From Chiridota heheva (Eukaryota; Echinodermata; Holothuroidea; Apodida; Chiridotidae): a DNA stretch of 64,000 nt. The stretch is from the NCBI GenBank assembly GCA_020152595.1, contig JAIGNY010000800.1, positions 1,427,001-1,491,000 on the forward strand, in the 5' to 3' direction. The notes beneath the pieces were generated by a model. That model saw only the letters and a list, made by a program, of their open reading frames with translations, was not told where the DNA came from and made no database searches. Within the stretch, counting starts at the first letter, position 1; each line of letters begins with the position of its first letter. Positions 55,001 through 59,035 of the stretch are shown piece after piece. The position numbers and the translations under genes were made by a program.

Positions 55001-58000
55001 GTAGTTTCTTCACGGTTTTGTTTCTTCTTCTGTCCTCTTTCTTATAAGATTATCTTGCTTGACCACTGAACTTATCCTTTAAAGCGTCTTCTCTCTATAG
55101 ATCAAAGAAGTTCTTCGTTTCATCGATGAAATCAAAAAGACCGACAAGATCGACAGCGTCAAATCAAAGTGCGTCATCATCTCCCAATGGACGCAAATGC
55201 TGGACGTCATGGAGGTCCATCTTTGGCAATCCGGCGTCCGCTGTCTTAGCATTCGCGGAGACGTTTCTCAAAAAAAAAGGAATGAGGCAGTTGAAGATTT
55301 TAACAACAATCCCAAGGGGCCAAGGGTCATGTTAGTCTCTTTGAAGGCTGGAGGTGTCGGCCTCAATCTGATTGGTGGAAACCACTTGTTTCTCATGGAT
55401 ATGCATTGGTAAGTTTGAACGGGTGACTATTTATTTGGCGAATGCATATTTTCCAGTACACTAAATTTTCAATGGATAGTGGGTGGGTATGTGCGTTCAT
55501 CTTGCTGGTGAAGAAAGCGTTAAAAATTTTTATTCGTTTAAAGGAGATATTAATATTAACATTGTAGCATTTACAGCTACTGCAGAATATTGCAGCAAGA
55601 CTCTTTCTTAACACTCACCAAGAACCATGACCACATTACTCCAGTTCTGAGAGATTTGTACTGGTTGCCAGTTGAAGAAAGAATTATATATAAACTAGGG
55701 CTACTTGTGTATAAATCTCTTTGCAACAGTGTCCCACAATACCTATCTGAATGTGTTGAACTGTACTTTCTAAATGAGATGGTCTTCAGTCATTTAAAAC
55801 ACTGTTAGAGAGAGTTCTCAAATACTTCTGGGGAGACAATTGTTTTGCTTATCCTCTGCTAGAGTCTGGAATAGTTTTCCAATACAGGTACGATCTGTAG
55901 AGGTGCAGTGGTTAAGGAGTCATGCTTATATTCTAAAGGTACCGGGTTTGATTCCCGTCGTGAGCGCTGCATCGTGTCCTTGAGCAAGACACTTTACTCT
56001 ACTTGCTTCATTCATTCAGTCCACTCAGCTGTAAAATGAGTACCAGCACTGCTGGGGAGTTAATCTCCTTGTCCTTGAGCAAGACACTTTACTCTACTTG
56101 CTTCATTCATTCAGTCCACTCAGCTGTAAAATGAGTACCAGCACTGCTGGGGAGTTAATCTGCTATGGACTGGCATCCCGTCCAGGGGAGTCATGTACTC
56201 TCATCTGTTTGCACCATGAAAACCAGGGATAAGCACTGGCTCCATAAGCCTCATGGCTCAGATGGATTTATCTTTTAAAACTTAAGAGGTATGATCTGGA
56301 GACTTTTTAATAGGTTTTTGTACTGTAACTCTTACAATATCATTGAACTGTTGTTGCTTGCTTGTATGCAAAGCGCCCTGAGCTTCATTTATACCAGCGC
56401 TTTACAAAAAACACTGATTGATTCATTGATTGATAATATTTGCATAAAATTGACTGAAATGAGACTTGTAGTGACATCACAACCATACATTCCTCAAAAA
56501 AATTTGTAAATTAGATACAGATTCTAGTGAAGTAACTATGATTTATCATTTGAAAACATTTTACAATTGTATTTTCAAATATATTAGCAAGAGCATTTTG
56601 ATTGGTTGTCAGGGAAATATGTTTGAAATTGTTATGGAAGTGAGGGTATTATGTCATTTTTTTACAGAGGACTTTAGAGAGGACATATAAAGGAATAGAA
56701 AAACTGGTGATACTAGTTTCTAAAATTATCACAAAGATCTTGAGATCAACAATTACATCAAAAAGTGTTGAAAAAGGATAAAATATTACTATCTTTTTTT
56801 TGTTCTGAAAGTAAATGTTTTTCAACACTTGTAAGCTAAACTACTGTATTATATAATGCAAAATGGACAAGTTAGCTAATCTTGCCCTTCTCTAATTCAT
56901 AGACTTCTTGGAATCTTGAGACAAATAACGAACTCCACTCGATTAAGTCCAAAGTTGTAATCAACTCCCCTTACACAGTCACCACCGCAGAGAAGTTGTT
57001 GTTTTCACCCTTTATCTTGGTCATTCCTTTATCACCCTTTCCTACCTCTTATCAAGCTCCCCAAACCTTTTTCCTCACCCACAATATTGAAGGTTTGAAC
57101 AATCATATCCTCTAGACCTTCCTCTTATGCTTCAAATTTCAGATCCGCTCTCACTCCCTCCATCTCTATCTCAGATTTCTTTAAGAAAAATCCTCCTCAA
57201 ACATTAGTTTCTTCCGTAACAGCAACTTATTTCACTTGTTTTAATTTTACTCAATCCTCCCTATTCTCTCTACCTTCTTCCTCCTTCTCCTAACCCTCCC
57301 TATTCTTCTCTTCAAATTCATTTTCTTTACCCTATCTTTATTCTTGCACCGTGATTTTTAATATTTTCTTGACACATTTCACTGTCGCAGTGCCGTTAAA
57401 CCTCAACAAACAAACTATCTGTCCATCTTAACAGGAATCCTGCTCTGGAGGACCAAGCATGTGATCGTGTGTATCGCGTCGGTCAAAGCAAAGATGTTCA
57501 CATTCATAAATTTATATGTAAGGACACCATCGAAGAGCGAATCCAGACACTACAGCAAAAGAAGACACAACTGGCTAAAGACGTCTTATCGGGGTATGTA
57601 AACAACCATCTTACATGCTGTCCCTCTCTTTCCATTTGCACCTTACTTGAAGGTATATGGACAGGTAAATATTTCATATTCACCAGGCAGTTTCAATTCT
57701 GAAAAGAGCAGTCTTTAAATTACGACAATAACACCTGTAGTTTTCAAGTTATGATGCATCAAAGTTTGAAGAATGTTTAATGAATGCAAAAGTTGTGATC
57801 TCTGAAAGAGAAGACAGCTCAAAATCTTTAATGTATTTCTTTAAAATTCTGTTTGTAATTTCATTCACTGAAATCAGTAGTTTTTTCCTGCTGCTAAATT
57901 TTGATAGATCTGTAATTTCATTCACAGAAATTAGTAGTTTTTTCTCCTGCTAAATTTTATAGAGGGGGTATGATGGAAATTCAAAATCTCTTTGGTCTTA

Positions 58001-59035
58001 TTCAACTGCTTCCATTCAGAGAAGAATGGTGAAGAATTGAAAGACAATAAGTTGACATCAGGAAATTCAAAGGTTTTCTTGTTGTGATGTCACAAAATTA
58101 CAATAAAATTTGCATGATTTATTATAATAAGGCTCTATAATTTAAAAGGCTGTAAAATTGTCAATTTTTAAGCAATTTTGGATGGAGTGGGAGGATGTAT
58201 CAGGGTGATACCTGTCAAGTTTCAGCATACAGTATATTTTTTTCCAAGTAAAGGATTAGTTCAGGGGTCAAGCAAGTCGTATATGAAAAAGGACTTGAAA
58301 AAGACAAAATGGTGAAGAAAGCATTAAAAAATCATATTCCGTTTAGTGAGATATTTAAGTTTAAAGTTTGGTATCATTTGTGTAGAAACTACTGATTTCA
58401 TACTAGTTGTGATGTCACAGCCTCATATTCCTCAAAGTCTTTATGTATTCTATCATATTTTGTCCTGCGATTGTGTGGCTTAAAAACCATTGGATTTGTC
58501 AGGAAAGTAGTAAAACAAAATCTAGTAAGGATAGTTATAATTTTCTACCTGAAAAAAGTTAATTCAAATAGCAAAATTGTTAAAAAAGTTTTCTTTAAAG
58601 CACCAACAGTTCATAGTAGACTTACTACACCATTAGTGTGTGTGTGTAAGGGGGTGACTTGAAGCTTGAAACTTTCTTCCCCCTCCCCCACACACACTCC
58701 ACTAAAACATGTGATTTAGATCACTTTACTGTATTTTAAATTAGCATTATTAGCCAATTAATTTACTCAGCTAGGAAAAACTATTACTTAATTATACCTG
58801 TCTTGCACTTAATTGTTTATTTACGATGTCATTGGGTTGCTTCGATGAATCTAGCTTCATTTTTACCTTGCCTTTCTTGCCTTGAATGCACCATCCATTG
58901 CCTTAAATAAAAAGACCCATAAAAACATGTATTGTACGATATGGTCAAACTGATGTATGGTTTTCTTTTTATTCCAGATCTAAAGAGAAGACTAAGAAGC
59001 TATCGATGGATGATTACGGCTATTATTTGGTTTAA
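21703..59035 (+). CDS. TTF2: TTF2 gene, 19 exons found, 5'-most exon missing
   Basis: Transcription termination factor 2 (lodestar/HuF2 family): a SNF2-type double-stranded-DNA-dependent ATPase that displaces RNA polymerase II and its transcript, notably at mitosis. Domain order is two GRF zinc fingers (exons at 21703, 23967, 25421), a long Ser/Gln-rich region with an acidic FIID motif (29935), a conserved ALPDKGEKL helix (32512), the SNF2 N-lobe (37142-46583: [40 protein letters not shown]) and the helicase C-lobe (49186-57593: [26 protein letters not shown]). All nineteen exons join in phase to about 1182 codons; human TTF2 has about 1160 residues. The end of the first coding exon, which should supply Met and the first Cys of zinc finger 1, was not found. 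Confidence 0.93.
21910..22550. repeat. tandem duplication, about 325-bp unit
   Basis: 21910-22215 and 22240-22547 share ATTCTTGGACT-AAATTTCAT, GATAAAATCATCAAAATAAT, CTGACTAAACAAACAGCCAT and AGTCAGGTTTTTGTTTATAT in the same order. It sits in TTF2 intron a. Confidence 0.85.
22560..23390. other. TTF2 intron, no feature recognised
   Basis: AT-rich sequence with no exon-like signal that fits the TTF2 phases and no repeat I can pair within the window. Confidence 0.3.
23395..23590 (-). mobile_element. SINE-C, partial and divergent
   Basis: TCTTTTCGAGAATTGTTCAT and GGACCAGGCAGAGGGTGGAA parallel 20375-20420 in the SINE-C copy. The tRNA-like part is missing. Confidence 0.5.
23967..24056 (+). CDS. TTF2: TTF2 exon b: second GRF zinc finger, first half
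   Basis: It lies between ttcttgcag and GCAAG|GTACAG. It reads [20 protein letters not shown] and onward, like human IPVSHCLLHEDFVVELQ. It carries the CxxH half of the second GRF finger and joins both neighbours in phase. Confidence 0.85.
24150..24415 (-). mobile_element. SINE-A, tRNA-derived
   Basis: Complement of the family: TGCTTATCCCTGGTTTCCAT, GATGCCAGTCCATCGCAGAT, CAGCAGTGCTCGTACTCATT, ACTGAAGTAAGTAGAGTAAA, TGACTCCTTAACCACTGAGC. Antisense to TTF2. Confidence 0.75.
24420..24670 (-). pseudogene. I/Ingi-like LINE C-terminal fragment
   Basis: The minus frame reads [48 protein letters not shown], the characteristic end of a LINE ORF2 in this group (W-P-GKRKRGRPKTTWRR...VEALCATRH). Only the end is preserved. 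Confidence 0.75.
24840..25170 (-). pseudogene. RTE-like LINE C-terminal fragment
   Basis: The minus frame carries [30 protein letters not shown], the conserved LYG-LP-S--LR-RRLR-AGHC region that follows the RT domain in RTE-like elements. Decayed; it borders a CAAAC-tail element. Confidence 0.55.
25170..25287 (+). repeat. CAAAC-tail element end
   Basis: TCTAGAATGATCTGACCTCT, CAGGCACAATTTGACCCTCG, GATGCCGTTAAGCCCTCATC, then AAACAAACAAAC. Sense to TTF2. Confidence 0.7.
25421..25499 (+). CDS. TTF2: TTF2 exon c: second GRF zinc finger, second half
   Basis: After tttctttcag it reads [20 protein letters not shown], like human LFFRCIRSKAEGKRWCGSI. The donor is either AAA|GTGGTA (end 25496) or GTG|GTACAT (end 25499). 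Both keep phase 0, so the choice changes only one valine. Confidence 0.8.
25557..25620 (+). repeat. CAAAC-tail element tail
   Basis: GGCACATTTGACTCTGACTG, TCACGGTGCCGTTAAACATT, AACAAACCAAACC. Near consensus, sense to TTF2, 58 nt after TTF2 exon c. Confidence 0.75.
25621..26200. other. TTF2 intron, no feature recognised
   Basis: AT-rich with a T run near 26165. No exon or paired repeat seen. Confidence 0.3.
26290..26850 (+). repeat. duplicated AT-rich LINE-like 3' region
   Basis: Two direct copies (26290-26530, 26535-26770) share CCATATGTTCTTTT, TACTTATAGAAGTTATTTTA, TGTATTGTTCTTAAATCCTT and GGGCTAGTTTT. The end TTTTGGCACTATATGAATTG+TAATAATAATAG resembles the 3' tails of CR1/L2-like LINEs. 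Confidence 0.6.
27146..27299 (+). CDS. TTF2: TTF2 exon d
   Basis: The acceptor is the TAG of gatataatag, 14 nt after a stronger-looking ttttcag; only this choice gives an open phase-0 exon. It reads [20 protein letters not shown], then a polar stretch ending KNSHHVN, and ends CAATG|GTAGGT in phase 1. It corresponds to the weakly conserved linker after the zinc fingers in human TTF2 (NWLRNPFKVL). Function unknown. Confidence 0.7.
27345..27510 (+). repeat. CAAAC-tail element, partial
   Basis: CTCTGGAATGATCTAACCTC, TCAGGCACAATTTGACCTTG, GTGGTGCCTTAAGCCCTCAT, CAAACAAACAGACAAAC, preceded by a CT-rich body. Sense to TTF2; directly upstream of the MITE at 27528. Confidence 0.7.
27528..28095. mobile_element. 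MITE family M1, about 570 bp with long inverted arms
   Basis: The left end AAAGGATTAGTTCAAGGGTC+AAGTAAGTTTATCTTATATG and the right end CAAGGACATCTTATAC (complement) with GACCACTGAAGTAATCC fold onto each other over roughly 200 bp. AACGGAATAAGATATTTAGG near 27970-28020 pairs with CTTATTCTGTTAAGGAG near 27620. Other M1 copies end CTAATCC-TTTAA, suggesting a TTAA target. Confidence 0.75.
28375..29435 (+). pseudogene. CR1/L2-like LINE 3' part, split by SINE-A
   Basis: Before the [15 protein letters not shown]. After it: SIDCGN-like [35 protein letters not shown]. This is the standard region downstream of the RT catalytic core. Stops and frameshifts are present. It is 3' of TTF2 exon d and sense to TTF2. 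Confidence 0.75.
28473..28769 (-). mobile_element. SINE-A with a perfect 14-bp target duplication
   Basis: It is bounded by CCATCAGCTCTATA on both sides (28459-28472, 28770-28783), inside the LINE. On minus it has a box B complementary to GGAATTAAACC and the family core (CACCAACAGTGCTGGTACTC, AAGCAAGTAGAGTAAAGTGT on plus). Antisense to TTF2. Confidence 0.88.
29440..29934. other. TTF2 intron before the long exon
   Basis: Contains two near-complementary phrases, AACGCTGCCGAGCTGGTAAC+GTCACTTCC at about 29515 and GAAGTGCCGTTACCAGCACA+GCGGCATTCACTTC at about 29686. These suggest a roughly 200-bp foldback element. No exon. Confidence 0.45.
29935..30941 (+). CDS. TTF2: TTF2 exon e: long disordered Ser/Gln-rich region
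   Basis: This 1007-nt exon lies between aatcttag and CACAAG|GTAAGA. It encodes about 335 residues of low complexity: a serine run, an acidic block with [18 protein letters not shown], a basic patch ([12 protein letters not shown]), then Ser/Gln-rich sequence ending [12 protein letters not shown]. Human TTF2 has a similar acidic block before VVFV at the matching place. The hydrophobic core flanked by acids resembles a SUMO-interaction motif, which is inference. A GT microsatellite (about 30985-31020) follows the donor. Confidence 0.85.
30985..31021. repeat. GT microsatellite
   Basis: GTTTGTGTGTGTGTGTGTAT+GTATGTGTGTG, about 45 nt after the donor of the long TTF2 exon. Confidence 0.9.
31080..31560. 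repeat. tandem duplication, about 310-bp unit
   Basis: 31080-31310 and 31365-31545 share ACA-ATGGT, TGCCCTATTGTTTTTGG or TTCCCTATTGTTTTTGG, CATGCAT-TTAATGAGTAGG and TGTC-GTTTTATATTTG. The rest of this intron to 32511 shows no element I can place. Confidence 0.65.
32512..32632 (+). CDS. TTF2: TTF2 exon f
   Basis: It lies between tgacatgtcag and ACAAG|GTATGG. It reads [20 protein letters not shown], then [12 protein letters not shown], matching human [29 protein letters not shown]. This is a conserved short helix ahead of the ATPase core, probably a coiled coil. Confidence 0.88.
32740..33130 (+). repeat. dispersed repeat R32, copy 1
   Basis: Shares with 53450-53860: GGGTAATCCACAC, CTAGCAACCAG-TATTGTTA, CACCATA-ACAACACAGGGGT, TAGGTCATTCATCTGGGG, TTGATGGACCATTC. 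Internally it has two related units of about 80 bp. Confidence 0.75.
33131..33870 (+). repeat. dispersed repeat R33, copy with an expanded core
   Basis: Same order of blocks as 3930-4650. Between TTTTGACAAATCAAAGTTTG and GATGTATGAACAGAAACACA this copy carries the 16-bp array at 33183-33332. Confidence 0.75.
33183..33332. repeat. 16-bp satellite
   Basis: About nine units of ACAAATCAAAGTTTGT with variants (TCC for TAC, GCTT for GTTT). Each unit is an imperfect palindrome, ACAAA-TC-AAAGTTTGT. Confidence 0.92.
33985..34040 (+). repeat. CAAAC-tail element tail, degenerate
   Basis: GCATCCTTGGCACATTTGAC, TTTAACTGTCAACAAACAAA. The middle block is deleted. Sense to TTF2. Confidence 0.5.
34440..34580. 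repeat. short inverted repeat, possible DNA element
   Basis: AGCTAGGCTAACCCTTACTC+TACCA near 34470 and TGGTAGAGTAAGGGCTAATA at 34567 face each other about 75 bp apart. The interior is GC-richer than the intron. It may be a small foldback MITE. Confidence 0.5.
34780..35205 (+). repeat. two CAAAC-tail elements in tandem
   Basis: The first ends CTCTCAGGCACAATTTGTTC...CATCAAACAAACAAAC at about 35132. The second ends TAGCACATTTTGACCATCAC, TGTCGTGGTGCCATTAAACC, GCACCAACCAAC at about 35202. Both have CT-rich bodies and both are sense to TTF2. Confidence 0.7.
35220..36545 (+). repeat. CAAAC-tail elements with a giant 14-bp array
   Basis: CT-rich body 35220-35490, then GGCACATTTGA, the 14-bp array (35541-36392), then GCTATTAAACATAAAAAAAC. 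A further tail at 36485-36545 reads GAGCACATTTAACTCATGAC, GCTGTTAATCGCAACAAACA. Sense to TTF2. Confidence 0.75.
35541..36392. repeat. 14-bp satellite, about 60 units
   Basis: The unit ATTGTCACGGTGCC recurs about 60 times with variants CGACGCC, CGTTGCC, CTGTGCC and CGGCGCC. 36255-36365 is a homogeneous run of eight CGGCGCC units. The long open frames here (about 300 codons in all three frames) are products of the repeat, not genes. Confidence 0.97.
36975..37085. repeat. TA-type microsatellite
   Basis: TATATATATGTATGTATATA, with TATC and TATT interruptions, just upstream of TTF2 exon g. Confidence 0.95.
37142..37241 (+). CDS. TTF2: TTF2 exon g
   Basis: It lies between ccttattag and CACAA|GTAAGT, joined in phase on both sides. 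It reads [20 protein letters not shown] and [14 protein letters not shown], equivalent to human ...VWKITSEAIGQLHRSLE just before the SNF2 domain. A TA-type microsatellite ends about 57 nt upstream of its acceptor. Confidence 0.82.
37640..38112. repeat. 46-bp satellite
   Basis: About ten units of AAGGATTAGTTCAGTGATCA+TGCAAGCAAGTTGGTAATCT+TGATCA. The AAGGATTAGTTCAG part equals the terminus of MITE family M1, so the array probably grew from an M1 end. Confidence 0.93.
38113..38530. mobile_element. M1 MITE interior, divergent
   Basis: GGAAAAGAAAGCATTTACCA, TTTGTGTGGAAATGACTGAA, CATGCCAGGAAAGAAGTGAA, AACGAAATAAGATTTTGAAG and CTTCACCATTGCATTTCTTT follow the M1 order. Confidence 0.65.
38535..39062. 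repeat. satellite with about 115-120-bp unit
   Basis: Four to five units with GAGACTTCAGCTATTTAGCT, GATTGCAGCTATTTTC, TTTCTGCATAATTGACAATA, CTTAGCTATTTTGATGAGAA, AATTGATCAATTT. The last units are degraded. Confidence 0.9.
39060..39180. repeat. 18-bp satellite ending in an M1 terminus
   Basis: About six units of CTTGACCTTGAACTAATG, shifting to TTGACCCCTGAACTAATCCT+TTAAA, the M1 right end. It stops 93 bp before TTF2 exon h. Confidence 0.9.
39274..39413 (+). CDS. TTF2: TTF2 exon h: entry to SNF2 domain
   Basis: It lies between tttgcgcag and ACTTG|GTAATA. It reads [46 protein letters not shown]. It matches human [30 protein letters not shown] and contains the Q-motif-like glutamine of SNF2 proteins. 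Confidence 0.92.
39931..40047 (+). CDS. TTF2: TTF2 exon i: Walker A motif
   Basis: After ctccacttag it reads [20 protein letters not shown], containing the GLGKT ATP-binding loop (motif I). An acidic linker follows and the exon ends CAAG|GTAAGC. Confidence 0.95.
40120..40335 (-). mobile_element. SINE-A, divergent
   Basis: ATTTACAGTTGGGTAGACTG, AAAGTATCTTGTCTGCGGAC, GGAATCGAACCC (B-box complement), GACTCTTTAACTACTGCGCT. Antisense to TTF2. Confidence 0.6.
40336..40895 (+). repeat. two CAAAC-tail elements
   Basis: CT-rich body, first tail at about 40655-40705 (TTGGCACATTTGACTGTCGC, GGTGCCGTTAAACAGCAACA), second at about 40838-40895 (TGGCACGATTTGACCATTAC, CATGTAAACCCCACTAAACA). Both sense to TTF2. 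Confidence 0.75.
41000..41668. mobile_element. M1 MITE with internally duplicated left arm
   Basis: GGTCAAGCATGTCCATCTTA occurs at 41013 and 41110. The right arm CTTCACCATTTTGTTTCTTT...CTGAACTAATCCTTTAAA ends near 41667. The arms are complementary. Confidence 0.75.
41731..41972 (+). CDS. TTF2: TTF2 exon j: SNF2 motifs Ia and Ib
   Basis: It lies between aacaatctag and AAAG|GTGAGG. It reads [51 protein letters not shown]. These match human LIICPASLIHHW, LYHGPNR and YDIVITTYSLVAKE. Confidence 0.95.
42020..42310. repeat. relative of the 2760/3480 repeat
   Basis: GGAATTAATGATAAAATTTC, GAAAAATCGTGGAAGAAAAA and GATTTTTTCCAACTCG resemble the units at 2760-3070 and 3480-3790. Confidence 0.45.
42361..43215. 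mobile_element. nested or rearranged M1 MITEs
   Basis: Three left ends (TTAAAGGATTAGTT at about 42361, 42439 and 42561) and further arm sequences (GAAGAGGACTTCAAAAGGAA at 43018, in the same direction) show at least two copies merged. Confidence 0.65.
43249..43478. mobile_element. TA-flanked MITE, TATTTGACGTA ends
   Basis: Left ACCGTATTTGACGTAATTAG+CGC and right GGGCGCTTATTAG...ATACGTCAAATACAG are inverted. The element lies between TA dinucleotides, as for Tc1/mariner-type MITEs. No coding capacity. Confidence 0.7.
43761..43963 (+). CDS. TTF2: TTF2 exon k: motifs II and III
   Basis: After tttatttacag it reads [17 protein letters not shown]..., [20 protein letters not shown]. The Mg-binding box is DEGH (codons at 43830-43841) where human TTF2 has DEAH. 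DEGH also occurs in other SNF2 proteins such as RAD54, so activity is expected. It ends TTAAG|GTCAAG, about 80 nt before a 17-bp satellite. Confidence 0.95.
44047..44688. repeat. 17-bp satellite, about 38 units
   Basis: Unit AAAGTGACATGTAATGC with variants GTA, GGA and AGA in the last triplet. It begins about 80 nt after TTF2 exon k. Open frames of up to 240 codons on the minus strand are repeat artefacts, since 3 x 17 = 51 nt keeps every frame open. Confidence 0.97.
44896..44984. mobile_element. 89-bp foldback element
   Basis: ATGCGTATTTAATGCACG (44896-44913) pairs exactly with CGTGCATTAAATACGCAT (44967-44984). The inner AAAGGACTTT pairs with AAAGTCCTTT. No clear target duplication. Confidence 0.88.
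45376..45440 (+). CDS. TTF2: TTF2 exon l (65 nt)
   Basis: It lies between tgtccgacag and CAAAA|GTACGT. It reads [20 protein letters not shown], matching human [20 protein letters not shown], and is in phase with both neighbours. Confidence 0.92.
45690..46215 (+). repeat. CAAAC-tail element, long copy
   Basis: CT-rich body of about 450 bp (CACCTCCTTATTGGCTCCCC, CAGTCCATCACGTTCTCCTT), then CTCAGGCACAATTTGACCCT, GTGGTGTCGTTAAGCCCTCA, TCAAACAAACAAAC. The body matches 34840-34960. Sense to TTF2. Confidence 0.75.
46495..46583 (+). CDS. TTF2: TTF2 exon m
   Basis: It lies between ttcctgcag and CCGCTG|GTATGT. It reads [30 protein letters not shown], matching human [25 protein letters not shown]. It closes the N-terminal SNF2 lobe. 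Confidence 0.93.
46660..47600. other. TTF2 intron, no placed element
   Basis: AT-rich. GATCGACATGATTTTTGTCG near 46681 is a short imperfect palindrome. No exon fits phase 0 between exons m and n. Confidence 0.3.
47620..47700 (+). repeat. CAAAC-tail element tail
   Basis: CCTCTTGGCACATCTGACTG, TCATGGTGCCGTTAAACATC, AACAAACTAAACC. Sense to TTF2. Confidence 0.75.
48270..48662. repeat. 21-22-bp satellite, GGAATATTCC type
   Basis: About 17 units of AACATGGGAATATTCCTTTA+AA. Same satellite as 7386-7608 on the opposite strand. Confidence 0.95.
48740..48960. repeat. 20-bp TTGATTGATTGGTAATTTAT satellite
   Basis: About nine units with drift, next to the GGAATATTCC array. Confidence 0.9.
49186..49277 (+). 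CDS. TTF2: TTF2 exon n
   Basis: It lies between atctcccttag and TCAAG|GTAAAT. It reads [31 protein letters not shown], equivalent to human [31 protein letters not shown]. This is the SNF2-specific bridge between the lobes. Confidence 0.9.
49606..49985 (+). mobile_element. second copy of the 473-bp DNA transposon, left end lost
   Basis: GTTTCACAGGG, TGATAGCATAGTAAGCAATT, TGGCTAATGACTGGT, CTTCTTCACCAGGGGCTTGA and CTCCATGCCGAAAAGA match 10920-11375. The right end AAGCTAGGGGTCTG is kept; the left inverted repeat is missing. Confidence 0.8.
50100..50750. other. TTF2 intron with a hairpin and TA/TG-rich stretch
   Basis: GGTGAACTGG (50459) and CCAGTTCACC (50492) are inverted around 23 nt. 50530-50595 is (GTATAT)n-like. 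The general look is of a LINE 3' UTR, but no protein trace is visible. Confidence 0.4.
50933..51188 (+). CDS. TTF2: TTF2 exon o
   Basis: It lies between ttaatccag and AAAGAG|GTACGG. A poorly conserved Ser/Ala/Gly-rich linker is followed by [20 protein letters not shown], which matches human [19 protein letters not shown]. The linker is where human TTF2 also has a variable insertion. Confidence 0.9.
51200..51890. other. TTF2 intron, no feature recognised
   Basis: No repeat or exon that I can support. Confidence 0.3.
51894..52049 (+). CDS. TTF2: TTF2 exon p
   Basis: It lies between aatttttcag and ACAAAG|GTTTGT, 156 nt in phase 0. It reads [20 protein letters not shown] and ends [11 protein letters not shown]. 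It corresponds to the acidic variable segment of human TTF2 before MRESTKISSLL. Its composition is richer in G and C than the flanking introns. Confidence 0.85.
52198..53460 (-). pseudogene. CR1/L2-like LINE, 3' half
   Basis: The minus strand reads [15 protein letters not shown] (catalytic YADD intact), [16 protein letters not shown], then after a frameshift [73 protein letters not shown]. The tail on minus ends in (ATT)n (52201-52221). 5'-truncated at about 53460, where dispersed repeat R32 begins. Antisense to TTF2. Confidence 0.88.
53450..53860 (+). repeat. dispersed repeat R32, copy 2
   Basis: AAGAATTTTTGGCCCTTAGA, CAGGGGTAATCCACACCATT, GTTACACCATATACAACACA and TTGATGGACCATTCTCCTAA match 32740-33130. 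Confidence 0.75.
54345..54422 (-). mobile_element. tRNA-like sequence, SINE head or tRNA pseudogene
   Basis: On minus: TAGGCCAGGAGGTTAGGGCC (weak A box) and GGGTTCGAGTCCCGA, an ideal B box with T-stem. The anticodon arm is AT-rich and does not fold, so it is not a working tRNA. Confidence 0.55.
54590..55086. mobile_element. M1 MITE abutting TTF2 exon q
   Basis: GACTAGTTGTGACATCACAT, ATATCAGGAAAGTAGTAAAA, CCACCTGAAGAAA, CTTCACGGTTTTGTTTCTTC, then TTGACCACTGAACTTATCCT+TTAAA ending 14 nt before the exon acceptor. It must therefore supply the branch point and pyrimidine tract region. Confidence 0.75.
55101..55408 (+). CDS. TTF2: TTF2 exon q: helicase C-lobe
   Basis: After tctctatag it reads [64 protein letters not shown]. 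These are helicase motifs IV-V and match human VIVSQWTNML...[26 protein letters not shown]. The run of nine A in the Gln-Lys-Lys-Arg codons keeps the frame. It ends CATTG|GTAAGT. Confidence 0.95.
55545..56425 (+). pseudogene. LINE 3' fragment split by SINE-A
   Basis: [51 protein letters not shown] before the SINE. After it, a 3' UTR ends in the hairpin AAAGCGC...GCGCTTT (56356-56404) and a TTGATTGATTCA tail. Confidence 0.75.
55898..56286 (+). mobile_element. SINE-A with an internal tandem duplication
   Basis: GTGCAGTGGTTAAGGAGTCA (A box) and GGGTTTGATTCCC (B box). The segment TTGTCCTTGAGCAAGACACT...GGGGAGTTAATCT occurs twice in a row (about 55976-56067 and 56070-56161). It ends AGCCTCATGGCTCAGATGGA. 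Flanked by AGGTACGATCTG and AGGTATGATCTG (55886, 56287). Sense to TTF2. Confidence 0.85.
56430..56890. other. TTF2 intron with M1-like fragments
   Basis: ATTGACTGAAATGAGACTTG+TAGTGACATCACA (about 56450) is M1 interior; the rest is unplaced AT-rich sequence. Confidence 0.4.
56895..57420 (+). repeat. CAAAC-tail element, long copy
   Basis: A 480-bp CT-rich body (ACTCCCCTTACACAGTCACC, CCTACCTCTTATCAAGCTCC), then TTGACACATTTCACTGTCGC, AGTGCCGTTAAACCTCAACA, AACAAAC ending about 15 nt before TTF2 exon r. The body matches 8600-8900 in reverse. Sense to TTF2. Confidence 0.78.
57435..57593 (+). CDS. TTF2: TTF2 exon r: motif VI
   Basis: After catcttaacag it reads [20 protein letters not shown], the arginine-finger motif VI, then [20 protein letters not shown], ending LAKDVLSG, nearly identical to human. 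The donor is CGGG|GTATGT. Confidence 0.95.
57705..58200 (+). repeat. dispersed repeat R33, divergent third copy
   Basis: CAGTCTTTAAATTACGACAA, GCATCAAAGTTTGAAGAATG, CTTTAATGTATTTCTTTAAA and AAAGGCTGTAAAATTGTCAA follow the R33 order with much divergence. Confidence 0.45.
58248..58650. mobile_element. M1 MITE, left part
   Basis: TAAAGGATTAGTTCAGGGGT+CAAGCAAGTCGTATATG, CATTTGTGTAGAAACTACTG, ATTGTGTGGCTTAAAAACCA. Truncated near 58650. Confidence 0.75.
58978..59035 (+). CDS. TTF2: TTF2 last coding exon with stop
   Basis: After tattccag it reads [18 protein letters not shown] and ends in TAA at 59033-59035, like human SGESVTKLTLADLRVLFGI-stop. The 3' UTR follows. I see no AATAAA within 500 nt; the first, near 59606, lies in a dispersed repeat, so the polyadenylation site is open. 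Confidence 0.9.
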
